This document shows positions 8,396-17,045 of a DNA stretch of 64,000 nt, piece by piece. Below the pieces are notes generated by a model, which searched no databases, was not told the DNA's origin, and saw only the letters and a list, made by a program, of their open reading frames with translations. The DNA is from CALNYS01 sp942490855 (GTDB lineage Bacteria; Planctomycetota; Phycisphaerae; Phycisphaerales; UBA1924), in assembly GCA_942490855.1 (NCBI GenBank), contig CALNYS010000002.1, positions 62,001-126,000 on the forward strand. Direction: 5' to 3'. Each line of letters opens with the position of its first letter. Position 1 is the first letter of the stretch. The translations under genes were made by a program, and so were the position numbers.

Positions 8396-8974
8396 ATGCC
8401 CACTGGAAAAGAAGTTCTGACGACGGGCGAGGTCGCCAAGATCTGCAACGTCGCCCCCCGCACGGTGAGCAAGTGGTTCGACTCCGGTCAGCTCAAGGGC
8501 TACCGGATCCCGGGCTCCAAAGACCGCCGCATCCCCGTCCCCCAGCTCGTCAAATTCATGAAGAACCACGGCATCCCCCTCGACGGGCTGCTCACGGACC
8601 AGATCCGCGTGCTCATCGTCGACGGCGAGGCCGAGGTCGTCTCCACCATCAAGAAGCTCCTCACCGAGCAGACCGAGTACGACGTACGCACCGCGACCGA
8701 CGGCTTCCAGGCCGGCCTCCAGTGCGCCGAGTTCAAGCCCCACGTCCTCCTCCTCGACCTCCACCTCGGCGAGGGCGACGGGCGCAAGGTCGCCGAGATG
8801 ATCCAGTCCAACGACGACCTCCAGCTCACCAAGATCATCGCCATGAGCGGCAAGCTCACCGACGGACAGTCCGCCGGCCTCCGACAGCAGGGCTTCGAAG
8901 GCTTCCTCAAGAAGCCCTTCCAGTTCCGCCAGCTCGTCGAGTCCATCGAGAAAGCCACGAACATCATCCACTGA
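8396..8974 (+). CDS. DNA-binding HTH (MerR/excisionase-type) plus response-regulator receiver protein
   Basis: 192 residues. Residues 8-60 (LTTGEVAKICNVAPRTVSKW, then RIPGSKDRRIP) form a helix-turn-helix of the MerR/excisionase type that recognises DNA. Residues 70-190 form a CheY-like receiver: VLIVDGEAEVV supplies the acidic pocket (only one Asp, followed by Gly-Glu), LLLDLHLG has the likely phospho-acceptor Asp, and LKKPF has the conserved Lys. The HTH comes before the receiver, the reverse of most response regulators. No histidine kinase adjoins it. The start at 8396 follows GAGGGTGAG. A terminator follows at 9035. Confidence 0.88.
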   Translation: MPTGKEVLTTGEVAKICNVAPRTVSKWFDSGQLKGYRIPGSKDRRIPVPQLVKFMKNHGIPLDGLLTDQIRVLIVDGEAEVVSTIKKLLTEQTEYDVRTATDGFQAGLQCAEFKPHVLLLDLHLGEGDGRKVAEMIQSNDDLQLTKIIAMSGKLTDGQSAGLRQQGFEGFLKKPFQFRQLVESIEKATNIIH

Positions 8975-9034
8975 CGCGACACGCTCTCCCACGGGAGAGC
9001 CCGCGTCGGTTCCGAACGCAGGGAAGCGACACGG

Positions 9035-9067
9035 CGCCCCGGTCTTTGACCGGGGCGTTTTGTTTTT
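9035..9067 (+). terminator. rho-independent terminator after the HTH-receiver gene
   Basis: Perfect 10-bp stem CGCCCCGGTC / GACCGGGGCG (9035-9044 with 9048-9057) and a T-rich tail TTTTGTTTTT. Confidence 0.9.
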
Positions 9068-9184
9068 GGATTGGCTGGCGCTCCTCGCTCCGAAGGAGCG
9101 CAGGAGTGGTCAGCCACGAACGCACGCCTGCGCCGCTGCGCGACGAGTAGTGGCGCCCCGGAGTGCTTGTTGAGGGTGCCCCGA

Positions 9185-9248
9185 CCCGCCGCAGGCGCGT
9201 CGGGAGTTGAACGTGAGGTCCCCCCCAACCCGACGCGCCTGCGGCGGG
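9185..9248. repeat. perfect 20-bp inverted repeat between convergent genes
   Basis: CCCGCCGCAGGCGCGTCGGG at 9185-9204 is the exact reverse complement of 9229-9248, with a 24-base loop. A second, imperfect hairpin (GGCTGGCGCTCCT...AGGAGTGGTCAGCC, about 9072-9115) lies just before it. There is no T tract, so it is not a standard terminator. It sits between the regulator gene and the convergent lipoprotein gene at 9267. Confidence 0.8.
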
Positions 9249-9266
9249 CCGGGGAGCCCGGAGAAG

Positions 9267-9839
9267 TTATTCGCTCGGCATGAGGGCGCGTGTGATCCTC
9301 GCCACGTCCAGCGCCTGCGTCGCCGAGTACCCGCGGTCGGTAAACCACACGATCACGCCGTCAGGATCGAGCACCAGCACCCGCGCGTTGGACCCCGTGT
9401 TCCCCGTGAGCTTCGCGACCGGCGTCGCCGCCGACCCGTACAGCGTCACCACCGCGCCCCAGTCCTCTTCCGGGATCCCCGCGCGCATGCCGTCGTCGAT
9501 CCACCCCGACGCGAAGCTCGCGACGAGCCCCGGGATCGTCGGGACCTCCATGATCCGCCCCGGCGCGTCCGCCTGGATCAGCCCCATGATCCACCGGTCA
9601 AGATCAAACTGCGACCGCTGCGTGTACCCCACCAGCACAATCGCCGGCTCCCCCGCCAGCGCCGCCGGCAACTCAACCCGCTCCTTCTCCAGACTCTCCC
9701 CCACCACCGCCGGGAACACCTCCCCGACAGGGTCACGCCCGGGATAACTCGCCGAGCACCCCGGCGCGAGCAGGAGCAACGCCGCAAGAAGAACGCCGAA
9801 GCCGCCGGCGAGGAAGAACCGTTTGTGGGTGGTGGTCAT
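9267..9839 (-). CDS. hypothetical lipoprotein, possible thioredoxin-like fold
   Basis: 190 residues. The leader MTTTHKRFFLAGGFGVLLAALLLLAPGC has a lipobox-like end (LAPGC). The mature part (PAIVLVGYTQRSQFDLDRWI, then NARVLVLDPDGVIVWFTDRG) has the strand-helix layout of thioredoxin-like or AhpC-like proteins, but no CxxC pair, so redox activity is not supported. The fold call is inference. Its ATG overlaps the stop of the upstream membrane-protein gene (ATGA), so the two form an operon. Confidence 0.65.
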   Translation of the reverse strand: MTTTHKRFFLAGGFGVLLAALLLLAPGCSASYPGRDPVGEVFPAVVGESLEKERVELPAALAGEPAIVLVGYTQRSQFDLDRWIMGLIQADAPGRIMEVPTIPGLVASFASGWIDDGMRAGIPEEDWGAVVTLYGSAATPVAKLTGNTGSNARVLVLDPDGVIVWFTDRGYSATQALDVARITRALMPSE

Positions 9840-10303
9840 GGGGTGGGGTTCGCGGGTTTCGTCCCGCTGGATGCTCGCGGGCTCCGGGATCGAAGAACTG
9901 ATGCAATCAGTGAACCAATCAAAAGGCTGGTGGGAACCCAGTAAGCGCTCACACTCACCACCAGCGTGGAGTGGTCGTGCCACACCTTGTGCCCGTCGAT
10001 TGAGCCATGCACACGCATGATGTAGTCAATCGGAACCGCACCGAGAAGGATCACTGCCCATCCGAACGCCACAGCGACCGCCCACCCGTATCCAGGTTTG
10101 AACGCTGCCTGCGTACTGGCAGACACCACGAGCATGAGGCTCACCCAACCAGCAAACGCTGCGGGGCGAACGACACCGATCAGCTCGGGCGCGAGATGAA
10201 CGCGTTCTGCCAATTGGCACGCTACGAAGAGCATCCACAACAACGGAGCGAGGACAACGGCACGCAGGATCATCCTTCGGCCGTGTCGTCTTCGCTTCTT
10301 CAT
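9836..10303 (-). CDS. hypothetical membrane protein
   Basis: 155 residues with a basic N-terminus (MKKRRRHGRR) and about four predicted membrane segments: ILRAVVLAPLLWMLFVAC, AAFAGWVSLMLVVSA, WAVAVAFGWAVILLG and VPTSLLIGSLIASVL. No known family is recognised. It overlaps the downstream lipoprotein gene by 4 bases and has somewhat lower GC than its neighbours. Confidence 0.65.
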   Translation of the reverse strand: MKKRRRHGRRMILRAVVLAPLLWMLFVACQLAERVHLAPELIGVVRPAAFAGWVSLMLVVSASTQAAFKPGYGWAVAVAFGWAVILLGAVPIDYIMRVHGSIDGHKVWHDHSTLVVSVSAYWVPTSLLIGSLIASVLRSRSPRASSGTKPANPTP

Positions 10304-10337
10304 GTATGGAAGTTCGACCCGTAGACCGAACGGTTCC

Positions 10338-11426
10338 TCACCTCACCGTCGGCATCCAAGCCGCCAGCAAATCGCACGCCGCCTTCAGATCCCGCTTGTC
10401 GATCATCTCTGTCACCGTGTGGATGTAGCGCGTGCCCACCACCAGACCCATCGCTCGGCAGCCCTGACCGATCTGCTGCGCCGCGGCGCCGTCCTGACCG
10501 CCGCCCGACAGCACCGTCCGCTGCGTCTTGATCCGCTTCTTCTTCGCGACCGCTTCGAGCTCTTCAACGAGCCCGATGTCCGCGATGAAGCTCGAATCCT
10601 TCACGTGCAGCCCCGCGCCGTCGCCCTGGATCGTCACGGCTTCCTCCGTCGGGACGCCCGGCGTGTCGCACGACAGCGTCACGTCGAGACCGATCGCCAC
10701 GTCCGGCTCGACCGAGAAGGAACTCGTCTTGGCGCCGCGCAGACCGACCTCTTCCTGCACCGTGAAGGCGACGATGATCTCCGCCGTGTGCGGCGTCTTC
10801 GCCTTCTCGAGGGCGCGGATGGACTCGAGCCCGAGCCAGCACGCGACGCGGTTGTCGAGAGCCTTGGAGACGATCTTGTCGCCCATCTCGATCAGCGGCT
10901 CGTGCATCACGACCATGTCGCCGATCTTGATCCGCTTCTTCGCCTCGGTCGCGCTCATGCCGAGATCGACGTAGAAGTCCTTGACCGCCGGCACCTTGGT
11001 GCGCTCCTCGGGGGAGGAAATGTGGATCGGTTTGCCGCCGGGGTTCATCACGCCGAGGTAATCGCCGTCGGCGCCGCAGACCATGACGCGGCGCGAGAAG
11101 AGGTTGCGGGGGTCGAAGCCGCCGACGGGGTCGATGTGGATGTACCCCTTGTCCGAGACGTGCTTCACGAGGAAGCCGATCTCGTCCATGTGCGAGAGGA
11201 GCATGAGACGCGTGGCGTCGTCGTCCTCCTTGGGCTTGACGGTCGTCGTCTTCCCGCGGGTGCTCTTGACGCGGGGCAGGCGACGGGCGACGAGGGAGCC
11301 GAGGGGGTCCATGTAGAAGTCGTCGAAGAGCCCGTCGGCCTCCTCGAGGATGAGGTCGCGGACGCGGTCTTCTCGCCCGGGGACGCCGGGGGTCTCGCAG
11401 AGTCGCTTGAGCAGGTCGATGTTCAT
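10338..11426 (-). CDS. M42 family metallopeptidase (glutamyl/deblocking aminopeptidase-like)
   Basis: 362 residues. M42 peptidases are cytosolic dinuclear-metal aminopeptidases that form tetrahedral (TET) assemblies and trim peptides. Visible metal and catalytic motifs: LLSHMDEIGFLV (His and Asp), SKALDNRVACW (bridging Asp), VQEEVGLRGA (catalytic Glu and metal Glu), AIGLDVTLSC (Asp) and THTVTEMI near the C-terminus (His). Length fits the family. A lysine-rich insertion (STRGKTTTVKPKEDDD, near residue 55) is unusual. Divergent from the YgfZ-like gene. Confidence 0.9.
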   Translation of the reverse strand: MNIDLLKRLCETPGVPGREDRVRDLILEEADGLFDDFYMDPLGSLVARRLPRVKSTRGKTTTVKPKEDDDATRLMLLSHMDEIGFLVKHVSDKGYIHIDPVGGFDPRNLFSRRVMVCGADGDYLGVMNPGGKPIHISSPEERTKVPAVKDFYVDLGMSATEAKKRIKIGDMVVMHEPLIEMGDKIVSKALDNRVACWLGLESIRALEKAKTPHTAEIIVAFTVQEEVGLRGAKTSSFSVEPDVAIGLDVTLSCDTPGVPTEEAVTIQGDGAGLHVKDSSFIADIGLVEELEAVAKKKRIKTQRTVLSGGGQDGAAAQQIGQGCRAMGLVVGTRYIHTVTEMIDKRDLKAACDLLAAWMPTVR

Positions 11427-11507
11427 GGGTGGCGTCCTTCGTGTCGTCGTCGCGCGGGGCGTTTGGCTTCTATGATCAGGCCCTTCTACCGAAAGGCCGC
11501 GAGCAGG

Positions 11508-12623
11508 ATGGCGAGAAACAGCCCGAACCGCAAACCGCTCGAAGAACTCGGGGCGATCTTCGCGCCCTACGGCGTCGGCGAGAGCGAACCCATCGACGTC
11601 GCGCAGGTTGTCGAAGGCCTCGAGCCCGAATACCACGCCCTGCGCTCCGCCTGCGTCCTCATGGACCAGCCCACCCGCGGCACGCTCGAGATCACCGGCG
11701 CCGAGCGCCTCGCGTTCCTCAACAACATGCTCACGCAGGAGCTCAAGGGCTTCGAGGCAGGGCAGTCCCGACAGACCTTCTGGCTCAGCCGCAAGGGACG
11801 GGTCGACGCCGACCTCCGCCTCATCGAGACCGGCGAGCGCCTCTGGGCAGACGTGGACGCCCACCGCGCCCCGTTCTGCGTCGAAACCCTCAACGCGTTC
11901 GTCTTCGCCGAGGACGTAGAGATCGCCGACCGCACCGACACGATGCACCGCATGAGCCTGCACGGGCCCAGCGCGCCGGACGTCCTCAGCGCCGCCCGCG
12001 GGCAGACCGTCGAGCTTGACGCGGGCGCCGCGCTGGAAATCACGATCGCCGGCGAACCCGTCGTCGTCGACCGCCTCGACACCGCCGGCGAGATCGGGCT
12101 GGAGATGCTGACGCCCACCGACCGCGCCGCGATCGTCTTCGGCGCCCTGCGCGACGCCGGCGCCGAGCACGGCCTGCGCGTCGCGGGGTGGCACGCGTGG
12201 AACATCGCGCGCATCGAGGCGGGGACCGCGGTGTACTTCCTCGACTACGGGCCCGACTCGATCCCGCAGGAAACCGGCTGCTTCGACAGCCGCGTCTCGC
12301 TCACCAAGGGGTGCTACCTCGGGCAGGAAGTCGTCGCGCGCCTGCACTCGCTGGGCAAAGCCAAGCAGACCCTCGTCGGGCTCGACCTCGACGGGACGCT
12401 CCAGCCCATGACGGGCGACCTGCTCTACGCCGAGGGCAAGGACAAGCCCGTGGGCGCCGTCACCAGCGCCACGCTCAGCCCGCTGCTCGGGGACCGCCCG
12501 ATCGCGCTCGCGCAGGTGCGCAGCGGGTCGAACGACGCGGGCACGGCGCTCACGCTGCGCACTGGCGACGGCGCGATGGGCGCCACGGTGCGCGACGCGC
12601 TCGCGTCAATCGCGAAAGCCTAA
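11508..12623 (+). CDS. ygfZ: YgfZ/GcvT-like folate-binding protein
   Basis: 371 residues. YgfZ proteins bind tetrahydrofolate and help make or repair Fe-S proteins. The signature KGCYLGQEVVARLHSLGKAK near residue 270 is the diagnostic YgfZ K-G-C-Y-x-G-Q-E motif, and the domain order (N-terminal GcvT-like, C-terminal barrel) and length fit. An in-frame ATG at 11472 would add 12 residues, but neither start has a strong ribosome-binding site; I chose 11508, where GAAAGG and AGCAGG precede. Its last 4 bases overlap the convergent gene at 12620. Confidence 0.88.
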   Translation: MARNSPNRKPLEELGAIFAPYGVGESEPIDVAQVVEGLEPEYHALRSACVLMDQPTRGTLEITGAERLAFLNNMLTQELKGFEAGQSRQTFWLSRKGRVDADLRLIETGERLWADVDAHRAPFCVETLNAFVFAEDVEIADRTDTMHRMSLHGPSAPDVLSAARGQTVELDAGAALEITIAGEPVVVDRLDTAGEIGLEMLTPTDRAAIVFGALRDAGAEHGLRVAGWHAWNIARIEAGTAVYFLDYGPDSIPQETGCFDSRVSLTKGCYLGQEVVARLHSLGKAKQTLVGLDLDGTLQPMTGDLLYAEGKDKPVGAVTSATLSPLLGDRPIALAQVRSGSNDAGTALTLRTGDGAMGATVRDALASIAKA

Positions 12624-13249
12624 GTCGGGTCGGCGATCAGACGCTCGACCGAGGGCGAGGCGTCCATCGCGGCGAGCATCGCCCGGGCGCGCTCACGCTT
12701 GGTCTCGATCAGCTCGAACGCGATGCGCAGACGGCGCGAGGGCGAGGGCGCCCGCAGCGTGCGGAACGCCCCGGCGTGGGCGGCGAGCAGACGGTCCACG
12801 AGCCACACCCGCAGCGGGCGCTCGCCGGAGTAGCGCCGCAGGTTCGCGGGGTCGTCGGTGTCGTGGTCCGTGGCGCAGCGGACGTGGTCGAGGAACTTCT
12901 TGGCGGCCACGTGCGGGTGCTCGCGGTCGCACAGGCTCAGCAGGGCGCGCTCGAGCAGCGACGCGTGCCCGCGCACGAGCGCCCAGGCCGAGACGTCGCC
13001 AGCGACGCACGCGCTGGCGATCGCCGCGTCGGCGAGCGCGAGGTGATCGAAGCACACCCGAGACGGGCTGCGGCGCAGCGGCGCCTCCAGCAGGTGGCGC
13101 AGCACGCGGTCCGGGCGCACGCCGAGGGCGCACGCGTCGTCACGCTCAGTGATCTGGCAGAACCACTGCGCGGCGAACCGGCTCCGCTGTCTGGTTGAGA
13201 GCGCGTCCTCGTGTGCTCCGAGAGCGCTGGGTGTGCGTGCGGTGGGCAT
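12620..13249 (-). CDS. hypothetical protein, possible sigma-factor-like N-terminal region
   Basis: 209 residues, Arg- and Ala-rich, no membrane segments. One part (AAKKFLDHVRCATDH, then NLRRYSGERPLRVWLVDRLL) resembles region 2 of ECF-type sigma factors ('...L..Y.G...L..WL'). No clear region 4 DNA-binding domain is seen. I would not assign transcription function on this alone. The 4-base convergent overlap with ygfZ and divergence from the ABC ATPase gene mean it has its own promoter. Confidence 0.55.
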   Translation of the reverse strand: MPTARTPSALGAHEDALSTRQRSRFAAQWFCQITERDDACALGVRPDRVLRHLLEAPLRRSPSRVCFDHLALADAAIASACVAGDVSAWALVRGHASLLERALLSLCDREHPHVAAKKFLDHVRCATDHDTDDPANLRRYSGERPLRVWLVDRLLAAHAGAFRTLRAPSPSRRLRIAFELIETKRERARAMLAAMDASPSVERLIADPT

Positions 13250-13356
13250 CCTGCGTCCGCCTGTGTTGGGCCGCGGCTCCGCGCGACGGCGACGGACCCC
13301 CGTCGCTCTGTGCAATCTACCAATCACCTCGACCCCACGCCACGCCGAAGCGCGCG

Positions 13357-14181
13357 ATGTACGATGGAACCGTGAACGCACCCACGACCGATAGCCCGCT
13401 CCTCGAACTCCAGGACGTGCGCGTGCGCTTCCGCACGCGCGCAGGGACCGAGAAATGGTTCGACGCCGTCCGCGGCGTGACGCTTTCACTCAACCGTGGT
13501 GAAACGCTCGGGTTAGTCGGAGAATCCGGCTCGGGGAAATCCACGCTCGGGCGTGCGGCGATGCGGCTGATCGACGTCCATCACGGGGTTATCCGCTTCG
13601 ACGGCGTTGATCTCCACGCCGCGTCAGCGGCAGCGATGAGAACGCTGCGCCGGCGCATGCAAATGATCTTCCAGGACCCCGGCGGCGCGATGAACCCGCG
13701 CCAGCGCGTCTGGCGCATCGTCTCCGAGCCGCTGCTCGTCCAGCGCGTCGTCACCAAACCCCGCGACCTGCGCGCACGCGCCGAGGCGCTCCTCGACCGC
13801 TGCGGCATGCCCGCCGACGCCGCCGGGCGCCGACCGCACGAGTTCTCCGGCGGGCAGCGCCAGCGCATCATGATCGCACGCGCCCTCGCCCTCGAACCCG
13901 ACCTCGTGGTGTGCGACGAACCCACGAGCGCCCTCGACGTGTCGGTCCAGGCGCAGATCCTCAACCTCCTGCGCGACCTCCAGGACGAGCACGGGCTCGC
14001 GTACCTCTTCATCAGCCACGACATGGGCGTCATCCGCCACATGTGCGACCGCGTCGCGGTGATGAAGGCGGGCGAGATCGTCGAGCAGGGCGTGGCCGAT
14101 CAGGTCATCAGCGCGCCCGAGCACCCGTACACGCGGGCGCTGCTCGAAAGCGTGCCCAAGATCGACGGCGTGCTGGTCTAG
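13357..14181 (+). CDS. oligopeptide/dipeptide-type ABC transporter ATP-binding protein
   Basis: 274 residues. Walker A GLVGESGSGKST, Q-loop MIFQDPGGAMNPRQ, signature EFSGGQRQRI, Walker B DLVVCDEPTSALD and H-loop FISHD are all intact. The C-terminal HPYTRALLESVP is the mark of the OppF/DppF subgroup, which energises peptide or nickel import. No permease, binding protein or second ATPase lies nearby, so it is an orphan here. A GTG at 13372 is an alternative start. It ends 4 bases before the convergent asnB gene. Confidence 0.88.
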   Translation: MYDGTVNAPTTDSPLLELQDVRVRFRTRAGTEKWFDAVRGVTLSLNRGETLGLVGESGSGKSTLGRAAMRLIDVHHGVIRFDGVDLHAASAAAMRTLRRRMQMIFQDPGGAMNPRQRVWRIVSEPLLVQRVVTKPRDLRARAEALLDRCGMPADAAGRRPHEFSGGQRQRIMIARALALEPDLVVCDEPTSALDVSVQAQILNLLRDLQDEHGLAYLFISHDMGVIRHMCDRVAVMKAGEIVEQGVADQVISAPEHPYTRALLESVPKIDGVLV

Positions 14182-14185
14182 CGCC

Positions 14186-16012
14186 TCACCACCAGCGGTC
14201 GCCCCAGCGCGCCAGGTTCATCATGGGCCACGCGATTTTCCAGTGCTTCACCGGGTTCGCGGCGACCTGCTGGATCGCGTCGGGCGCGAAGAGTTCTCGG
14301 GCGAAGGGGGAGGCGGTGAAGGCGGGTGCGGCCGCGGCGAGCCAGGACTGGAACGGGAGCGGGAAGCTGGCCTTGGGGCGGTGGCGGGGTTCCTCGGGGA
14401 TTTGACCCTCGAAGGCGCGGCGCAGGACCGTTTTGGAGCGCACAGCGGTAGCGGTTGCGGCCCCCCCACCACTCGCTTCGTGCGCGCCGCCGGGGTCGAA
14501 CTTGTATACAACGGGGATGCTGTGCGCACGGCGCGCGACGTGGGCGTCCGCGTACGGCGTGCGTCCTTCGACGGACGCGAGCATCGTCGCCGTGTCGAGA
14601 CGCTGGAGCAGCCCGGTGAGGTTGACGCGTTCGATGCAGCGCAGGTGGGCGTCGAGGGGCGTGGCGTGCTCGCCGGCCTCGCGCCGGCAGTCCTCGAACA
14701 TCTCGTCGTAGTGCTCGGCGATGGGCTCGTCGTTGGCGAGCTCGCGCGTGAGGTGCGGGGCGAGCATGGCGGACTTGAGGGCGGGCTGCATCCACGCGCC
14801 GGCCGCCAGCTGGGCGCGCCCGCCCGAGATAGACCCCATCGCGCCCGAGGCGTGGCGGCAGGCCGAGAGCATGGGCGACTCGTAGCCGGCGAAGAGCTCG
14901 TCGGCGCCTTCGCCCGAGAGCGTGACGACGCAGCCGGCGTCGCGGAGCGTGCGCGCGACGGAGTAGATCGCGACCTCGTTGGGCGTCGAGAGCGGGACGC
15001 CCAGCTCGCTGACCATCCAGCCCCAGATCTCGTTGAAAGAACCCCCGTCCACGACGGCCTCGTGGTGGCGGGTGTTGAGGGCGGCTGCGGCGCGCCGGGC
15101 GCAGGCGAGGTCGTCGTCGTCGGAGTCGCTGTGCGCGCCGGCGCAGAACGTTTGGAGGTTGGGGTGCTCGCTGGCGGCGAGGGCGGCGGTGATGGTCGAG
15201 TCGAGCCCGCCCGAGAGGAGCGCGCAGAGCGGGACGTCCGAGCGCAGGTGCGCGTGGACGGAGGCGCTCACTTCGTCGCGCACGAGCGCGACGGCGTCGT
15301 CTTCGTCGAGGTGTTCGACAGGCGCGGGCTCGAACCAACGGCGCTGCGAGGCCTGGGGCTCGGCGCGGGAGAGGTCGAGCTCCAGGAGCTCGCCCGGGGC
15401 GAGGGTGTGGACGTTCTCGAAAAGCGTGCGCCCGGCGAACCCGGTGCGGATGGTCGAGAGGTACGCGCTGATCGCCAGGAGGTCGGGCGCGGGGGAGACG
15501 CGCGGGTGGGCGAGGATCGCGCGGGGCTCGGAGGCGAAGACGAGCTCGTCGGGCAGGACGGAGTAGCACAGCGGCTTGACGCCTAGCGCGTCGCGGGCGA
15601 GCAGGAGCGTGCGGCGCTGGGTGTCGACGAAGCCGAGGGCAAACATGCCGCGGAAGCGCGGGACGGCGCCCGCGCCCCAGCGGGCGAGCGCGTGCAGGAC
15701 GGTCTCGGCGTCGCAGCTGCTGGTGAAGCGGACGCCCTCGCTTTCGAGCTCGCGGCGGAGCTCGGCGTCGTTGTAGAGCTCGCCGTTGTAGGTCAGGGCG
15801 TAGCGCCCGTCGGGCGTGACCATGGGCTGGGCGCCGGCGGGGGTGGGGTCGATGATCGCGAGGCGTCGGTGGGCGAGGAGGAAGGGGCCGGAGCGCCAGA
15901 GGCCCGCGCCGTCGGGGCCGCGGCTCGTAAGCGTGTCGCGCATGCGCTCGGCGGCGCGGTCGTCGATCGACGGTTGGCCGGTGAAGCTCGCGATTCCGAG
16001 GATGCCGCACAT
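14186..16012 (-). CDS. asnB: asparagine synthase (glutamine-hydrolysing)
   Basis: 608 residues. It starts MCGILGIASF, so Cys2 is the N-terminal glutaminase nucleophile; RRLAIIDP and TYNGELYND are also class II amidotransferase motifs. The synthetase domain has the PP-loop CALLSGGLDST near residue 275 and LSGEGADELFAGY. It converts aspartate, glutamine and ATP to asparagine. It could also be a paralogue that amidates another substrate, as occurs in cell-surface gene clusters. A Gly/Ala-rich insert (HEASGGGAATATAV, near residue 530) is unusual. The start is fixed by the need for Cys2. Confidence 0.92.
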   Translation of the reverse strand: MCGILGIASFTGQPSIDDRAAERMRDTLTSRGPDGAGLWRSGPFLLAHRRLAIIDPTPAGAQPMVTPDGRYALTYNGELYNDAELRRELESEGVRFTSSCDAETVLHALARWGAGAVPRFRGMFALGFVDTQRRTLLLARDALGVKPLCYSVLPDELVFASEPRAILAHPRVSPAPDLLAISAYLSTIRTGFAGRTLFENVHTLAPGELLELDLSRAEPQASQRRWFEPAPVEHLDEDDAVALVRDEVSASVHAHLRSDVPLCALLSGGLDSTITAALAASEHPNLQTFCAGAHSDSDDDDLACARRAAAALNTRHHEAVVDGGSFNEIWGWMVSELGVPLSTPNEVAIYSVARTLRDAGCVVTLSGEGADELFAGYESPMLSACRHASGAMGSISGGRAQLAAGAWMQPALKSAMLAPHLTRELANDEPIAEHYDEMFEDCRREAGEHATPLDAHLRCIERVNLTGLLQRLDTATMLASVEGRTPYADAHVARRAHSIPVVYKFDPGGAHEASGGGAATATAVRSKTVLRRAFEGQIPEEPRHRPKASFPLPFQSWLAAAAPAFTASPFARELFAPDAIQQVAANPVKHWKIAWPMMNLARWGDRWW

Positions 16013-16084
16013 GCGGGGTGTATCGGCGGATTGGGTGCGGGGGCGTGACGTTGGAGGGGCGGAGTACGGGACGCGCCATCTGTG

Positions 16085-16491
16085 CTCCCTCTCCCCTTGT
16101 TTCAAGGGGAGAGGGATGGGGTGAGGGGTTGAAGTTCAGTCCGCGTGCGGAGCGAACGGTTCCATTGACATCAGACTGAGGAGATGGCGGAGCCCTTCAC
16201 CCCGGCCCTCTCCCCATCGGAGATGGGGCGAGGGAGGAGATGGTGCTGGTGTTGTGCGCTCAGAAGCGGATTGGAGTCCGGCCCCCTCCCCCCGAGGGGG
16301 AGGGTTGGGGAGAGGGAGTGTTGCGCGCGACATTGAAAGCAAAACGCTGCGCGCCGTCAGTCGCCGCTCCCTCTCCCCTGGCCCCTCTCCCTCGGGGAGA
16401 GGGGGAGTTGGGGATGCTCGCTGCGCTCGCTTTGGGTTTGGCCCCTCACCCCGGCCCACTCCCCCACGGAGTTGGGGCGAGGGAGGGGGAG
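16085..16491. repeat. cluster of five intergenic inverted-repeat elements
   Basis: The 500-base gap between asnB and the gene at 16515 is filled by five related G/C palindromes at about 16085-16128, 16192-16236, 16276-16318, 16367-16413 and 16441-16491. Each has a CCCTCTCCCC-type arm and a GGGGAGAGGG-type arm, with flanking CCCTCACCCCGG or GGTGAGGGG. Copies point in both directions. Related copies occur at 21688, 22485, 42610, 42679 and 46583. No coding sequence is supported here. Confidence 0.85.
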
Positions 16492-16514
16492 TTGTGGTGT
16501 TGTGCGCGCTGGAA

Positions 16515-16910
16515 TCAGGCGGGGGTGATGTGGAAGTGCCAGCGTGGGCCTGTGGGGCGGCCGGTGTAGCGGCGGCGTTCGCCCCCCCACTGCGCGACGA
16601 GGACGAGGGCGTCGGGGTCGGCGCGTTCGATGGTTGCTGTGCCTTGGGCGAGTCGGCGGAGGGCGCCGCGGGGGTGTCCGTCTTTGGGTTCGAGGGCGCC
16701 TTCGTGGGTGAGGTAGTGGGCGCGGTGGTCGGGGAGTGGCTCGGCGGAGAAGGCGTGGACGGTTGGGTCGTCGGGGCGGAGGGCGGCGCGGAAGGCGAGG
16801 AGCGGCGCGTCGGGGTTGGGGGATCGGGCGGTGAACCAGTCGAGGTGGCTGGAGGCGTCTGGGAGCGTGTGGAGGAGCACGACGCAGGGGTGTGAGGGGG
16901 CGTGGGGCAT
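16515..16910 (-). CDS. hypothetical protein, weakly like the LigD 3'-phosphoesterase family
   Basis: 131 residues, cytosolic, Pro- and Arg-rich. It begins PHAPSHPCVVLLHTLPDAS and ends GRPTGPRWHFHI. The middle (RAHYLTHEGAL, then RGALRRLAQGTATI) resembles the strand pattern of the phosphoesterase domain of DNA ligase D and short stand-alone relatives ('YLDYEGP....RG..RR...G'), but the catalytic His set is not clear. Treat the family link as a guess. ATG at 16910 (a TTG precedes it). Confidence 0.6.
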   Translation of the reverse strand: MPHAPSHPCVVLLHTLPDASSHLDWFTARSPNPDAPLLAFRAALRPDDPTVHAFSAEPLPDHRAHYLTHEGALEPKDGHPRGALRRLAQGTATIERADPDALVLVAQWGGERRRYTGRPTGPRWHFHITPA

Positions 16911-17045
16911 CAAAAGAGCGTACCCTGCGTGCTTCGGCGGTCACATCGGGCGCGCAGTGGAGCCCGGTCGCGGGCGAGGCCGATGTACACCGCGTTGAAC
17001 ACGTGGGGCCGAACGGTCGGAACCCGCGGATTGAAAGGGACTTCG

